Assembly (NCBI RefSeq): GCF_005405885.1
Contig: NZ_BJFL01000004.1
Coordinates: 186,001 to 250,000 of the forward strand
Length of the DNA: 64,000 nt
Source: Gandjariella thermophila
GTDB taxonomy: Bacteria > Actinomycetota > Actinomycetes > Mycobacteriales > Pseudonocardiaceae
Direction: 5' to 3'
Numbering within the stretch: the stretch's first letter is position 1; every line of letters begins with the position of its first letter. The notes beneath the pieces are model-generated. The model did no database searches. It saw nothing but the letters and a program-made list of their open reading frames with translations, and was not told the DNA's origin. The translations under genes were made by a program, and so were the position numbers. Shown in pieces: positions 63,438 through 64,000 of the stretch.

Positions 63438-64000
63438 TCACATCCCCTTCGCCGGGACGATCTGCAGGTAGATCCCGGTGATCACCACGTTGACCAGGAA
63501 CAGCAGCAGGAACGTGACGACCACCGCCTGGTTGACCGCGTCGCCGACGCCCTTGGGCCCGCTGGACGGGTTGAGGCCGCGGTAGGCGGCCACGATGCCG
63601 GCGACGAAGCCGTAGATGAGCGCCTTGAACTCGCTGACCCACAGGTCGGGAAGCTGGGCGAGGGCGTTGAAGCTGGCCAGGTAGGCGCCCGGGGTGCCGC
63701 CCTGCATGACCACGTTGAAGAAGTAGCCGCCGAGCACGCCGACCACGCTGACCAGACCGTTGAGCAGCATGGAGACCACGACCGCGGCGAGCACCCTGGG
63801 CACGATCAGCCGGTGGATCGGCGAGACGCCGAGCACCTCCATCGCGGCGATCTCCTCGCGGATGGTGCGCGAGCCGATGTCCGCGCACATCGCCGAGCCG
63901 CCGGCTCCGGCCACCAGCAGGGCGGTGATCAGCGGGCTGGCCTGCTGGATGATCGCCAGCGCGCCGGCCGCCCCGGTGAACGACTGGGCGCCGATCTGCT
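63438..64000 (-). CDS. yrbEA: YrbE/MlaE-type ABC permease, YrbEA (5' end outside the window)
   Basis: The visible 187 C-terminal residues show the MlaE-family motif REEIAAMEVLGVSPIHRLIV and the preceding AGAGGSAMCADIGSRTIREE. Hydrophobic helices follow (VLAAVVVSMLLNGLVSVVGV; VVVTFLLLFLVNVVITGIYL). The frame continues without a stop to the right edge (QIGAQSFTGAAGALAIIQQA), so the start is beyond 64000. As the first gene of the mce locus it sets the reading of the whole operon. Promoter and regulator lie outside the window. Confidence 0.93.
   Translation of the reverse strand, partial: QIGAQSFTGAAGALAIIQQASPLITALLVAGAGGSAMCADIGSRTIREEIAAMEVLGVSPIHRLIVPRVLAAVVVSMLLNGLVSVVGVLGGYFFNVVMQGGTPGAYLASFNALAQLPDLWVSEFKALIYGFVAGIVAAYRGLNPSSGPKGVGDAVNQAVVVTFLLLFLVNVVITGIYLQIVPAKGM

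Overview
The window is 64 kb of a high-G+C actinobacterial chromosome. The mce/yrbE operon, Lsr2, a STAND/LuxR regulator pair, frequent GTG starts, a spore-pigment type II PKS and a fused glycine betaine methyltransferase together suggest a filamentous actinomycete, most probably of the Pseudonocardiaceae (Amycolatopsis/Saccharopolyspora-like). The family is an inference from gene content, not a computed placement. Both edges cut genes: a chain length factor on the left and yrbEA on the right.

Layout. 0-3 kb: minus-strand whiE-like polyketide genes (monooxygenase, SchA/CurD protein, cupin, KS-alpha, start of KS-beta). 3.4-13.7 kb: housekeeping and stress genes (NlpC/P60 hydrolase, RNase Z, DUF3048 protein, UdgX uracil-DNA cross-linking protein, divergent cobK/cbiD, Lsr2, WS/DGAT acyltransferase, GT39 glycosyltransferase). 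14-20 kb: two paralogous STAND ATPase regulators (the first without its LuxR DNA-binding domain), a small membrane protein and malate dehydrogenase. 20.1-32.8 kb: a ten-gene purine catabolism operon running leftward from 29.6 kb, with a divergent urate/xanthine permease and PucR regulator. It covers 8-oxoguanine/xanthine to urate, 5-hydroxyisourate, OHCU, allantoin and allantoate. A 38-bp tandem triplication inside it repeats a ribosome binding site and start codon and makes a chain of coupled mini-ORFs. 33-40.4 kb: an orphan aromatic hydroxylase, a secreted beta-helix protein, type II NADH dehydrogenase, a G6PD-like enzyme lacking two substrate-binding lysines, a flavin-binding protein and a DUF574 methyltransferase.

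41.3-47.0 kb: a glycine betaine module. A fused glycine/sarcosine/dimethylglycine methyltransferase is followed by metK, adenosine kinase and S-adenosylhomocysteine hydrolase, so the operon carries three methylations together with methyl-donor supply and by-product removal. It ends at a perfect 38-bp palindromic terminator.

47.0-54.9 kb: an islet of visibly lower G+C with no assignable pathway. A tightly overlapping minus-strand operon encodes a radical SAM protein, a MazG-like protein, a kinase-like DUF6206 protein, an HprK-like kinase broken by two apparent frameshifts, a sugar-phosphate nucleotidyltransferase, a NUDIX hydrolase and a UDP-GlcNAc 2-epimerase. Divergent from it are a short HTH protein and a D-amino-acid oxidase-like flavoprotein. 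The right end abuts a truncated HepT gene next to its MNT partner. This is the best candidate for an undescribed system. 55.5-64 kb: a complete leftward mceA-F operon with yrbEB and partial yrbEA.
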